Shown here: positions 24,664 through 33,542 of the stretch, in pieces
Numbering within the stretch: position 1 is the first letter of the stretch
Layout of the letters: each line of letters begins with the position of its first letter
Assembly: GCA_965203575.1 (NCBI GenBank)
Contig: OZ241894.1
Coordinates: 930,001 to 994,000 of the forward strand
Direction: 5' to 3'
Source of the DNA: Aldehydirespirator sp965203575
GTDB taxonomy: Bacteria > Actinomycetota > Acidimicrobiia > Acidimicrobiales > Aldehydirespiratoraceae
Length of the DNA: 64,000 bases
The notes under the pieces: generated by a model
Databases searched by the model: none
Seen by the model: only the letters and a program-made list of their open reading frames with translations
Told to the model about the DNA's origin: nothing
Position numbers and translations under genes: made by a program

Positions 24664-27050
24664 GACGCACCTCCTTGGGCATCGGCGATGGCTCTCCAGA
24701 CGGTCTGGGGCGATGCGGGCATGTCCACGTCGGTCACGCCCAGGTCGCGCAGCGCGTCCACCACGGCGTTGATCACCGCGGGGGCGGCTGCGATGGTCCC
24801 GGCCTCGCCCACGCCCTTGACCCCCATCGGGTTGGTGGGGCTCGGCGTGGCGTGGCTGTCGAGCCGGAAGCGGGGCGCCTCCGCGGCCGACGGCACCAGG
24901 TAGTCGCCCAGGTTGGCCGACACGAGCTGGCCGTCGGAGTTGTAGACGGCGTCCTCGTACAGCGCTTGGGCCGCGCCCTGGAGGATGCCCCCGTGCACCT
25001 GGCCCTCAACGATGAGCGGGTTGATCTGCACACCGCAGTCGTCCACCGCCACATAGTCGATGAGGTCCACGTCCCCGGTGTCGGTGTCGACCTCCACCAC
25101 GGCGATGTGGGTGCCGTTGGGGAACGTGAAGTTGGGCGGGTCGTAGGTGACGTGGGCCTCCAGGTTGGGCTCCATCCCGTCGGGCAGGTCGTGGGCGGTG
25201 AACGCCGCAAAGGCGATCCCCGCCAACGGCACCTCGGCCTCGGGCGTGCCCCGCACCCGGAAGACGCCCCCGGAGAACTCCAGGTCGTCCTCGCTGGCCT
25301 CCAGCTGGTGGGCGGCGATGGCCCGGGCCTTGTCGATCACCTTCTCGGTGGCCATGTAGACCGCCGTGCCGCCGACCGCCAGCGACCGGGATCCGTAGGT
25401 GTCCAGGCCGGTGGGGCTGACCGCGGTGTCGGAGTGCAGGACCTCCACGTCGTCGGGATCGACGCCGAGCTTGTCGGCCACGATCATCGACCAGCACGTC
25501 TCGTGTCCCTGCCCGTGGGGCGTGGAGCCGGTCACCACCTGCACCTTGCAGGTGGGCGAGATCCGCACCGTGGCCGCCTCCCAGCCGCCTGCGCCGTAGT
25601 CGAGCGACGCCAGCACCCGGCTGGGCGCCAGGCCGCACATCTCCACGTAGCTGGAGAAGCCGACGCCGATGCGCTTCGACGAGCCCGAGGCCCGCCGCTG
25701 GGCCGCCTCGGCCCGGCGCCCGTCGACGTCGGCCAGCGCGACCGCCTTGTCGAGCACGGTCTGGTAGTCGCCGCTGTCAAACACCAGCCCGGCCGACGAC
25801 GTGTACGGGAAGGCGTCGGCCCCGATGAAGTTGCGGGCCCTGATCTCCTCGGGCGACACCCCCACCGACACGGCCAGCGAGTCCATGGCCCGCTCCACCG
25901 CGTAGGTGGCCTCGGGACGGCCCGCGCCCCGGTAGGCGTCGGTCGGGGTCCGGTTGGTGAACACCGACGTGCACTCGAACATGTAGTTCGGGATGTCGTA
26001 GCAGCCGTGGTACAGGAACCCGCCCAGCAGCGGCACGCCCGGCGTGACCAGCTGCAGGTAGGCGCCCATGTCGGCCAGCAGCTTGACCCGCACCGCCTGC
26101 ACCTTGCCGTCGGCGTCGGCGGCCAGCTCGATGTGCTGGACCTGGCCCCGGCCCTGGATGGTGGACACCGCGGCCTCGGCCCGGCCCTCGGTCCAGCGCA
26201 CCGGTGCACCCCGCTGCATCGCCAGGGCGCTGCAGAGGATCTCCTCGGCGTAGACGTTGAGCTTGCAGCCGAAGCCGCCACCCACCGACGGGGCCACCAC
26301 CCGCAGCTTGTTCTCACCGATGCCGAGCACGACCGCGGTCATCACCTTGAGGATGTGCGGGATCTGGGTGGCGGAGTACAGCGTGAGCTCCCCGCCGGCC
26401 GGCGACGGCACCGCGGCGCAGCCACGGGGCTCCATCGGCGCCGGGATGAGGCGCTGCTGCAGGTAGCGCTCGCTCACCACATGGGCGGCCTCCGCGAAGG
26501 CGGCGTCAATGGCGGGAGCGTTGTCGCCCCAGAGGCCCCACGTGTAGCACTCGTTGGACTCGAGGTCGGCGTGGACCAGCGGCGCGCCGTCGGCCACCGC
26601 GTCCTCTATCTCGACCACTGCAGGCAGCGGCTCGTAGTCGACGACGACCGCGGCCGCGCCGTCGGCGGCGGCGTAGCGGGAGTCGGCCAGGACCACCGCC
26701 ACTGCGTCGCCCACGTACTTGGCCGTGCCCCGGGCCACCGGCAGGTGGGTGGGGTTCTTCATGTCGGGGGTGACCGGCCAGGCGCACGGCAGGGCGCCCT
26801 CGCCCCACAGCGGGGCCAGGTCCTCGCCGGACAGCACCTCGTTCACGCCGTCGATCTCGAGGGCGGCGGAGCCGTCGATGCCGACGATGTTGGCGTGGGC
26901 CTCGGTGGAGCGCACCACGCCCACCCAGATCGCGCCGGGAAGGGCGAGGTCGTCGATGAACTTGGCCTCCCCGGTCAGCAGGGCCGGGTCCTCCTTGCGG
27001 AGCCGGCGGGAGCCGACGTGGCCCGCAGGAGCGTCTTCGGTGATGGTCAT
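24660..27050 (-). CDS. coxL: Molybdopterin-binding large subunit, form II CoxL-like
   Basis: About 796 residues with the xanthine-dehydrogenase-family fold: VGSRRLRKEDPALLTGEA..., GGGFGCKLNVYAEE, and the active-site loop as AYRGAGRPEA. True CO dehydrogenases (form I) carry AYRCSFR there; the AYRGAGR loop marks form II enzymes, whose substrate is mostly unknown aldehydes or heterocycles. The C-terminal GVKGVGEAGTIAAAPAVINAV segment holds the catalytic glutamate. I chose the ATG at 27050, giving MTITEDAPAG, consistent with the 1-nt gap after coxS. Confidence 0.92.
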   Translation of the reverse strand: MTITEDAPAGHVGSRRLRKEDPALLTGEAKFIDDLALPGAIWVGVVRSTEAHANIVGIDGSAALEIDGVNEVLSGEDLAPLWGEGALPCAWPVTPDMKNPTHLPVARGTAKYVGDAVAVVLADSRYAAADGAAAVVVDYEPLPAVVEIEDAVADGAPLVHADLESNECYTWGLWGDNAPAIDAAFAEAAHVVSERYLQQRLIPAPMEPRGCAAVPSPAGGELTLYSATQIPHILKVMTAVVLGIGENKLRVVAPSVGGGFGCKLNVYAEEILCSALAMQRGAPVRWTEGRAEAAVSTIQGRGQVQHIELAADADGKVQAVRVKLLADMGAYLQLVTPGVPLLGGFLYHGCYDIPNYMFECTSVFTNRTPTDAYRGAGRPEATYAVERAMDSLAVSVGVSPEEIRARNFIGADAFPYTSSAGLVFDSGDYQTVLDKAVALADVDGRRAEAAQRRASGSSKRIGVGFSSYVEMCGLAPSRVLASLDYGAGGWEAATVRISPTCKVQVVTGSTPHGQGHETCWSMIVADKLGVDPDDVEVLHSDTAVSPTGLDTYGSRSLAVGGTAVYMATEKVIDKARAIAAHQLEASEDDLEFSGGVFRVRGTPEAEVPLAGIAFAAFTAHDLPDGMEPNLEAHVTYDPPNFTFPNGTHIAVVEVDTDTGDVDLIDYVAVDDCGVQINPLIVEGQVHGGILQGAAQALYEDAVYNSDGQLVSANLGDYLVPSAAEAPRFRLDSHATPSPTNPMGVKGVGEAGTIAAAPAVINAVVDALRDLGVTDVDMPASPQTVWRAIADAQGGAS

Positions 27051-27051
27051 G

Positions 27052-27522
27052 TCAGTCACCTCCCGAGCCCGCCGCGGCGAGCACGGCATCGACGATGTTC
27101 TGGTAGCCGGTGCAGCGGCAGAGGTTGCCCTCCAGGCCGTGGCGCACGCCGCCCTCGTCGAGGCCGGGATACTCCTCCACCAGCGAGATGGCGGCCATCA
27201 CCATGCCCGGGGTGCAGTAGCCGCACTGCAGGGCGTGGTGCTCGTGGAACGCCTGCTGCATGGGGTGCAGCGTTCCGTCGGCGTCGGCGACACCCTCGAT
27301 GGTGGTGATGTCGGCACCGTCGGCCTGCACCGCGAACATGGTGCAGGACTTGGCGGATTGGCCGTCCACCAGCACCGTGCACGCCCCGCAGCTGCTGGAG
27401 TCGCAGCCGACGTTCGTGCCCGTGAGCCCTAGGTCGTCGCGGAGTGCGTGCACCAGCAGGGTGCGAGGCTCCACTTCGAGGCTCCGTTCGGTGCCGTTGA
27501 CGGTCAGGGTCACAGCTGTCAT
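27052..27522 (-). CDS. coxS: [2Fe-2S] small subunit of a CO dehydrogenase-like enzyme
   Basis: 156 residues. Plant-type ferredoxin cluster: NVGCDSSSCGACTVLVDG plus KSC; second, all-helical cluster: QCGYCTPGMVM and EGNLCRCTGYQNIV. All eight cluster cysteines are present. The start at 27522 has a good GGGAGAA ribosome site 7 nt upstream; longer reading is rejected. First gene of the coxS-L-M operon. Confidence 0.95.
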   Translation of the reverse strand: MTAVTLTVNGTERSLEVEPRTLLVHALRDDLGLTGTNVGCDSSSCGACTVLVDGQSAKSCTMFAVQADGADITTIEGVADADGTLHPMQQAFHEHHALQCGYCTPGMVMAAISLVEEYPGLDEGGVRHGLEGNLCRCTGYQNIVDAVLAAAGSGGD

Positions 27523-27616
27523 GCGCTTCTCCCTGTGTTGACCGGTTGGGGCGCCCATCCTGTCGCGGATTCGAGCCGCTGTCGAATGAAAACGGAAGCG
27601 TTCGCCCGGCCAACAG

Positions 27617-28483
27617 TTAGGCGGCGCCCTCCGGGTCGGCGACTGGGTGCCGAGCCAGCGCGGCACGGGCCGCCTCCAGGTCATCCGGGTTGGTGACCCC
27701 TATCCACGCCTCGGTGGTGGACACCATCCTCACCGACAGCGCCCCCTGGGCCATCCGTTCAGCCACGACCGTCGGAAGCAGGCACTCCGCATCGGCGTCG
27801 TCGCGGTGGTCGGACAGGAAACGCTCGAAGCTGTCGCCGATCCAGTCGAACGCCGCCCGCGGGAAGGCCCACAGGTTCATGGACACGATGGTCTCGTCGC
27901 TGAGCTCGGCGGCGGGTTCAGTCGCCATGATCGTGCCATCGGCGCGCCGGGCCACCCCGTGGTGCTCGACAATGCCCACGAGGCGGTCCCCGGAAACCTG
28001 GCACACGCCGCGGCTGACGCTGCCCGTCGCCGAGAGCGTCTGCGCGAGGCCGTATCCGCACAGGCAGGCCTCGTCGTCGGCGAGGTCAGTCGCCGAGGCG
28101 GCCAGAGCCGACATCGCCTCCGGGCCGTAGTAGTCGTCGGCGTTGCACACCACGAAGGGGCCGTCAACCTCGGCCGCGGCCACCAGGACGGCCTGAGCCG
28201 TGCCCCACGGCTTGGGCCGGGGCGCGCTGTGCTCGTCCTGGCGCACATAGGCGAAGGCGACGCCGGCGCGCTGCAGATCGCCGTGGCGGGTGCCGACATG
28301 GGTGCGCAGGACCGACTCGATCTCCGTGCGCACCACGAGCACCACCTTCGAGGCGCCCGCGCCCACTGCCGCCGAGATCGCGTAGTCGAGGAACGACTCG
28401 CCGTCGGGTCCGACCTCGACGAGCTGCTTGTCGCCGCCGAAGCGGCGACCGATGCCGGCGGCCATCACCACCAGCGTGAACAT
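27617..28483 (-). CDS. NTP transferase-like nucleotidyltransferase
   Basis: 288 residues with a GT-A type nucleotidyltransferase fold: VVMAAGIGRRFGGDKQL is the nucleotide-binding loop, and VVCNADDYYG holds the metal aspartates. It could be a sugar-1-phosphate nucleotidyltransferase. A molybdenum cofactor cytidylyltransferase (MocA), which would suit the adjacent coxSLM genes, is less likely because the protein is longer than MocA and the loop differs from LAAGxSxRMG. It starts 5 nt after the histidine phosphatase stop, so the two form an operon. Confidence 0.8.
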   Translation of the reverse strand: MFTLVVMAAGIGRRFGGDKQLVEVGPDGESFLDYAISAAVGAGASKVVLVVRTEIESVLRTHVGTRHGDLQRAGVAFAYVRQDEHSAPRPKPWGTAQAVLVAAAEVDGPFVVCNADDYYGPEAMSALAASATDLADDEACLCGYGLAQTLSATGSVSRGVCQVSGDRLVGIVEHHGVARRADGTIMATEPAAELSDETIVSMNLWAFPRAAFDWIGDSFERFLSDHRDDADAECLLPTVVAERMAQGALSVRMVSTTEAWIGVTNPDDLEAARAALARHPVADPEGAA

Positions 28484-28488
28484 GCCCC

Positions 28489-29100
28489 TCAGCGCTCCAG
28501 CAGGTGACGCACGTGATGGGTCTCGTTCACGGAGCGCACCGTGCGCACGCCGGTGCTCGACGCCACGACCCGGGTGATGCCGCAGTAGTCGACCAGCAGC
28601 GACAGCGGGTCGTCGATGCCGAGCAGGATCTGCAGGTACACGCCGGTCACCATGCCGTGGCAGAACACGGCCACCGTGCGGGACCGGTTGGTGCGGATCA
28701 CGTGCTCGAAGCCCCGCTCGACCCGTTCCCTGAACTCCTCGTACCCGTCAAGGAAGATCGTCTCGTTGATGTCGGCGTCGGCGTCGAAGTAGTGGGCGAC
28801 CGACGGGTCGTCGCGCTCCATCTCCTCTGCGGGCACGTAGATCTGGGACCGATGGTCGGACTCGCGCAGGTCGTCGAGGATCTCGACGGCGAGACCGAGG
28901 CGTTCGGCCAGGGGTTCGGCCGTCCGTACGGCCCGCTTCATCGACGACGACACGATGTGGTCGATCCCCTCTTCGGTGAGGTAGCCGGCGGTGGCCTCGG
29001 CCTGGAGACGGCCCAGGTCGGCCAGGCCGGGATCGGCGGAGCCGCCTTCGGGGGCCTCGTCGCGCACCGGCCGCGCGTGGCGGATCACAAGCAGCTCCAC
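28489..29100 (-). CDS. Histidine phosphatase family protein
   Basis: 203 residues. Complete phosphoglycerate-mutase-like site: the RHA triad in LLVIRHARPVRDE, IVSSSMKRAVRTAEPLAERL, the catalytic Glu region and VAVFCHGMVTGVY with the second histidine. Note RHA in place of the common RHG. Acts on a phosphoester in the cytosol; substrate unknown. It begins an operon with the nucleotidyltransferase. Confidence 0.9.
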   Translation of the reverse strand: MELLVIRHARPVRDEAPEGGSADPGLADLGRLQAEATAGYLTEEGIDHIVSSSMKRAVRTAEPLAERLGLAVEILDDLRESDHRSQIYVPAEEMERDDPSVAHYFDADADINETIFLDGYEEFRERVERGFEHVIRTNRSRTVAVFCHGMVTGVYLQILLGIDDPLSLLVDYCGITRVVASSTGVRTVRSVNETHHVRHLLER

Positions 29101-29291
29101 GTTGCCTCAGACTACCGAGACGCCGGAGGGTTCCGGCCCCGCTCAAGCGAGCCAGCCCGGCCCGCGGACCGCGGTCATCACACCCGCTCTTGGCCGCGGT
29201 GAGGCAATGCACCCAAAAAGGGAAGCCACGACAGCACGGCATTCACTCTTGCTTGGGTCTCGCGGCGCTGGCTGCGTGGGCTGCAGCGGGG

Positions 29292-30416
29292 TTAGTGGGT
29301 GGAGTCGCGGATGAATGGTTGGACGCCGAGGCCGGGAGTCTTGGGTAGAGCCATTCTGCCGTCGATGACGGGGGGAGTGTCGGCCACATCAGTGGCCAGC
29401 TTGGTGGCGGTGGCGAGGCCGTGGGCCGGTGACACGGGCGAGAGGGCGTCTATGGCCGCAGCGGTGTGAAGGGCGTGGGTCAACCCGACGGCAGAGTCCA
29501 GCAGCGAGGTCACGACGACGGTGGCCGCCGCGCCCAGCGCCCACTGCGCAATGTTGAGCACCACACCGGCACCGCCGAGCGCTGAGGGTTTGGCGATGAT
29601 GACGGAGATTCCGAGGCTTAGGGCGCGCCGGGCGTCGGCCGGGCTGCGGATCGACTCGTCGGCGGCCACCGCAACCGGGCTGATCTCTCGCAAGGCGGCA
29701 AGCTGCTCAATGCCCGACACCGGCTCCTCGCAGTAGGCGATGTCATAGTCCTCCACCCGCCACAACACCTCGAGCGCCGTCTCGACGTCCCAGGCGCCGT
29801 TGGCGTCGAGGCGCAACTCGACGTTGGGGCCGAGTCTGGCCCGCGCCCGGCGCACCCGCTTGACGTCGGCCTCGGGGGAGCGCGCGCCAACCTTGAGCTT
29901 GAACACGTCGAAGCCGCGGGTGGCGGCCGTCCCCAGCGCGTTGACCCTCACGGTCGGCGGGGCCTGCGCTGAGGCCCGCGCCTGGACAGCCGAGGCGCCG
30001 AGGCGCTCGGCCACGAGACGCTCCGCCAGCGGCCGGCCCTCGTGCTGCGCCAAGTAGTCGGTGCTGGCACCGGCAAGTGCCGCCGCGGCGTGGGGTTCAA
30101 GGTGTCTGATCAGCTCCTCGATCTCGGAGGCATCAAGAGGTTCTCCCAGCGTGCGGACCGCTTGTCTCAGCGCGGCGGTGGTCTCCTCCAGGGTGCTCTT
30201 GGACCATCCCGGCAGTGGGCTGGCCTCACCCCAGCCGGTGACCTCGCCGTCTGACAGAGAAATCAGCAGCCCCTCCCGGTGGAGCACGGTCGTGCCACCG
30301 ACGACCATCGGCCTTCGCAGCCCGACTCGGAACGGATATATCCGGTATTGCAGGTCGCTCACCAAGTCGCACACCGTATTGCGGCCGGGCCGAATCCGGT
30401 TCTGGTCGGCTTTCAC
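29292..30416 (-). CDS. menC: o-Succinylbenzoate synthase (enolase superfamily)
   Basis: 374 residues. Enolase-superfamily barrel: FKLKVG with the KxK base, RLDANGAWDVETAL, YCEEPVSG, VAADESIRS for the three metal ligands, and IIAKPSALGG with the second catalytic lysine. It dehydrates SHCHC to o-succinylbenzoate in menaquinone synthesis. The menH, menD and menF genes upstream on the same strand fix the assignment over other superfamily members. The N-terminus contains a 15-residue extension that may be over-called. Confidence 0.88.
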   Translation of the reverse strand: MKADQNRIRPGRNTVCDLVSDLQYRIYPFRVGLRRPMVVGGTTVLHREGLLISLSDGEVTGWGEASPLPGWSKSTLEETTAALRQAVRTLGEPLDASEIEELIRHLEPHAAAALAGASTDYLAQHEGRPLAERLVAERLGASAVQARASAQAPPTVRVNALGTAATRGFDVFKLKVGARSPEADVKRVRRARARLGPNVELRLDANGAWDVETALEVLWRVEDYDIAYCEEPVSGIEQLAALREISPVAVAADESIRSPADARRALSLGISVIIAKPSALGGAGVVLNIAQWALGAAATVVVTSLLDSAVGLTHALHTAAAIDALSPVSPAHGLATATKLATDVADTPPVIDGRMALPKTPGLGVQPFIRDSTH

Positions 30417-30449
30417 GAATGGAGTTGGGCTCGCAATCTCGCAGCTCGG

Positions 30450-31358
30450 TCAACCGTTGCCTGCCTCTCCGGCCAGGTCCGCTTCCACACCAGCGATGAA
30501 CGCTGCCGTCGCATCGGCGGTGGCACCGGGCTGCTCGATGTGGGCGGCGTGTCCGGCGCCGTCGATGCGGGCGACGCCGGCTAGAGGCAGCCCGGCCGCC
30601 AGCCGGTCCGCGATGGCGCAGAACTTGGCGTCGTGAGCACCGACAAGCAGCCGGGTGGGCATGCCGCAACTCCCGAGACGCTCGTGCAGCGGCTCCATGG
30701 CTCCGGTCCCGCCGGCCATCAGGCTGCGGGCAAGACCCTGGGGGTTCGACGCCAACCGCTGGTCCCGGGCGGCTTGCAGGTGGGCCTCGCCCAGCGCGGC
30801 CTGCCCTGTGAACAGGGGGTCGGCCACCCATTGGTCCACGAAGGCCTCGAAGTCGGCCACGGCGCACCCGGCTCGGGCCTGGTCGGCCTCAGCCCGGCGA
30901 CGCCGCTGCTCGGGCTCGACGATTCCGGCAGAGACGCCGATCAGCGTGAGCGAACGCAGCCGCGCCGGCGACATGCACCCGAGCGTGAGCGCGACCCGTC
31001 CCCCCATCGAGTAGCCGACGAGATGGAACGTCTCGCAGCCGAGCGCGTCGGCAAGGCCAGCCACCTGCCCGGCCATAGCCTCGACCCGGTAGAGGTCCAG
31101 ATCGTCGGGCACCTCGGACTGCCCGTGGCCGACCAGGTCCGGGCAGATGATCCGAGCGAGCAGCCGGGCCTCGAGCCGCTCGGTGAGGGGGTCCATTGCC
31201 TGTGCCGACCCGGTGAACCCGTGCAGCACGACGACGGGCACGCCGTCGGCCGGGCCGACCTCGGTCACAGCCATCTCCACGCCACCGGCCCGGATCCGCG
31301 TCCTGTGTGGAGGAACCCGGCCCACCACCGGGAAAGCGCACCCAGAACGGTCAGACAT
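30450..31358 (-). CDS. menH: MenH-type alpha/beta hydrolase (SHCHC synthase)
   Basis: About 302 residues. Oxyanion region VVVLHGFTGSAQAMDPL and nucleophile elbow HLVGYSMGGRVAL (Ser in GYSMG) are typical of MenH; the C-terminal GAGHAAHIEQP holds the catalytic His. It eliminates pyruvate from SEPHCHC in menaquinone synthesis. It lies between menD and menC. ATG at 31358 preferred; a GTG 6 nt upstream and an internal ATG near residue 29 are alternatives. Confidence 0.85.
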   Translation of the reverse strand: MSDRSGCAFPVVGRVPPHRTRIRAGGVEMAVTEVGPADGVPVVVLHGFTGSAQAMDPLTERLEARLLARIICPDLVGHGQSEVPDDLDLYRVEAMAGQVAGLADALGCETFHLVGYSMGGRVALTLGCMSPARLRSLTLIGVSAGIVEPEQRRRRAEADQARAGCAVADFEAFVDQWVADPLFTGQAALGEAHLQAARDQRLASNPQGLARSLMAGGTGAMEPLHERLGSCGMPTRLLVGAHDAKFCAIADRLAAGLPLAGVARIDGAGHAAHIEQPGATADATAAFIAGVEADLAGEAGNG

Positions 31359-31432
31359 GACCACCCAACCGACCCGTCCAGAGCCTGTGTGCTGAAACCC
31401 GGTACTTCACTGGGCATGCGCGCCCAGAACGA

Positions 31433-33481
31433 TCAGTCACGGCCCTGCATGGCGGCCAGAGCCCGGCGGGCAGCCTGCTGGGCTGCGGCTGTGAGGGCGC
31501 GCCGCTGGGCCACGTCGTCGTCGCGGTCGATGCCGACGACCAGCAGGTCGACGCCCGGCACCCGCGCGGACGCCGCTGCGCTCACCGCGTCACCTAGCTC
31601 GGTGGCCGCTGAAACGCGGGCGGCACGGATGCCGGCGAACCCGTCGAGGCTGCACAGGTCGAGGCCGTGCGGGGTGCGGAACAGGCGCTCGAAGTCCGGG
31701 GCCGGCACGCGGTCGGCCACCGGAAGCAGCGAGAAGATCTCGCCGCCGTCGTTGTCCACGCACACCGCCGTCAGGTGCAGCCCGAGGCGGGCCGCGGCGG
31801 CTAGGCCGCTGAGGTCGTGGAGCAGGGCCAGGTCCCCGGTGTAGAGGGCCACGGTCCTGGAGGGATCGGCCGCGGCGACTCCCAGAGCGGTGGACGCCGT
31901 GCCGTCGATGCCGGCCGCGCCCCGGTTGGCGCAGCAGGCAACCGATCCGGTTTCGAAGACGAAGGCGTCAAGATCCCGCACCGGAAGGGAGTTGGTAGCG
32001 ACCAGCACCGCATCGGTGGGCAGGGCGTCGACGAGCACCCGCGCCGTCCGGGCCGACAGCAGCGGACCGTTGTCAACGGCGGTCTTGAGGGCGCTGCGAG
32101 CCGCGGCGTCCAGCTTGCGCCACGTGTCCAGCCAGCCTCCTGGGGCAGCCCGATCAGGAAACGGAGGCAGGGAAGCTGCCAATCCTCCCGCTCCGGCCGC
32201 CGGATCGTGGCGCAGCAGACGCAGCGTCTCTGCGGACACGGAGTCGTCCACGAACGAGCCGAGCGCCTCCACGGAGGCCGCGACGTGGCCGGTGAGCCGG
32301 AACACGGCGCGCTCCCAGCGGTCCTCGGGGTCGACGAGCACGACATGGCGGGGGCGGGTGCTTTCCAGCCACAGCCGGACCGGCTTGGTGGTCACTGTGC
32401 GCCCGACCAGGACGACCGCATCGGGTCGCAACGCCTCGCCGAGGGCCTCGTCGGCCAGCAGGTGATCGGCGGTAGCGATCACCCGCCGGCGCCACCCTCC
32501 GCCGCCGTCCCCGACATTGGGCCGGCCTCCACCACCCTGATCGTCGGGCCGCCCTCGGCCGTCACCCGCATCGAAGTCGCCGCGGACATGGGTGAGGGGC
32601 TCCCCCATCAGAGGCCAGCCGGCCCAGGCCGCAAACTGCTTCGCCTCGGCGGCCCAGCGCAGTTCCCGGTCCAGCCCCCCGCCCGGCCACGGCCCGGCCA
32701 CCACCACGCCCCGCTCGCACTCGGCGACGATCTCGGCCAACTCGCGCAGCTCCGCCGACGTGCCCCGAAGATGGTCCCCATCAACGCGCCGGTGGTCTGA
32801 GGACGCGGCAGCACGCTCCCGGATCCCTGGCGGGCTCCGGTCATCGTCCACGGGCCCATGTCCCGCCACGGACCCATGTCCCGCCACCGACCCATGTCCC
32901 GCCACGGTCTTCGCACCCGATGCCGCCGGCACCGGAACGGTCGACTCCGGTTCCAGTGGCTCCCGCAGGGGCCAGTTGAGATGGACCGGCCCGGGGTCGC
33001 GGCCCGACGCCGACGCGACAGCCGTCTCGGCCCATCCGACGGCGGAACCGGGACCGGTGTCGTCGGGCACCGGCAGGTCGATGCTCCAGCGCACCGCGGT
33101 CCCGTACAGACCCACCTGGTCGATGGTCTGGTGCGAGCCCCAGCCCCGGCCCCGCAGTTCCGGGGGCCGGTCGGCGGTGCACACGATCATGGGAATGCCC
33201 GCGTGGGAGGCCTCCGCCACCGCGGGGAGGTAGTTGGCGGCCGCGGTTCCCGAGGTGCACACCAGCACCGCGGGCCGGCCCGAAGCCCGGCCCAGACCGA
33301 GGGCGAAGAACCCTGCGGAGCGCTCGTCGAGCTGGATCCAGGTGCGCATCGCGGGCTGGGCATCGAAGCACAGCGTCAGCGGAGTCGAGCGCGATCCGGG
33401 GCTGATCACCGCGTCGGTGACGCCCAGTGCTGCCAGCCGGGCCGCGAAGGACGCGACGGTGTCGTAGACGGCTCCGGTCAC
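31433..33481 (-). CDS. menD: 2-Succinyl-5-enolpyruvyl-6-hydroxy-3-cyclohexene-1-carboxylate synthase (MenD)
   Basis: 682 residues against about 550 for typical MenD. Seen: VISPGSRSTPLTLC and LDERSAGFFALGLGRASG at the N-terminus, GRGWGSHQTIDQVGLYG, and the thiamine-diphosphate/Mg segment VCVDNDGGEIFSLLP near the end. It joins 2-oxoglutarate to isochorismate with loss of CO2. Excess length comes from two low-complexity inserts: one with three VAGHGS-type repeats (bases 32855-32908) and a Gly/Asp-rich stretch near 32470-32570. GTG start. Part of the menF-D-H-C cluster. Confidence 0.92.
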   Translation of the reverse strand: MTGAVYDTVASFAARLAALGVTDAVISPGSRSTPLTLCFDAQPAMRTWIQLDERSAGFFALGLGRASGRPAVLVCTSGTAAANYLPAVAEASHAGIPMIVCTADRPPELRGRGWGSHQTIDQVGLYGTAVRWSIDLPVPDDTGPGSAVGWAETAVASASGRDPGPVHLNWPLREPLEPESTVPVPAASGAKTVAGHGSVAGHGSVAGHGPVDDDRSPPGIRERAAASSDHRRVDGDHLRGTSAELRELAEIVAECERGVVVAGPWPGGGLDRELRWAAEAKQFAAWAGWPLMGEPLTHVRGDFDAGDGRGRPDDQGGGGRPNVGDGGGGWRRRVIATADHLLADEALGEALRPDAVVLVGRTVTTKPVRLWLESTRPRHVVLVDPEDRWERAVFRLTGHVAASVEALGSFVDDSVSAETLRLLRHDPAAGAGGLAASLPPFPDRAAPGGWLDTWRKLDAAARSALKTAVDNGPLLSARTARVLVDALPTDAVLVATNSLPVRDLDAFVFETGSVACCANRGAAGIDGTASTALGVAAADPSRTVALYTGDLALLHDLSGLAAAARLGLHLTAVCVDNDGGEIFSLLPVADRVPAPDFERLFRTPHGLDLCSLDGFAGIRAARVSAATELGDAVSAAASARVPGVDLLVVGIDRDDDVAQRRALTAAAQQAARRALAAMQGRD
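32855..32908. repeat. Three 18-bp tandem repeats inside menD
   Basis: Unit CCCATGTCCCGCCACGGA at 32855-32872, 32873-32890 (1 change) and 32891-32908 (1 change). Being a multiple of 3 it keeps frame and encodes VAGHGS/P units in a MenD linker. A change in copy number would alter protein length without a frameshift. Confidence 0.85.
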
Positions 33482-33542
33482 GATCCGCGTGCGCCGGCGC
33501 TGGTCATGGCCGGGTCGCGGGTCGGGCGCCAGCGGTCACGAG

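Noticed and set aside
24675..27308. 877-codon plus-strand frame over coxL/coxS
   Set aside because: Complementary-frame artefact of high GC third positions; coxL and coxS are unambiguous.
27617..28483. Assignment as MocA for molybdenum cofactor
   Set aside because: Tempting because coxSLM is adjacent, but length and nucleotide-loop sequence fit a general NTP transferase better.
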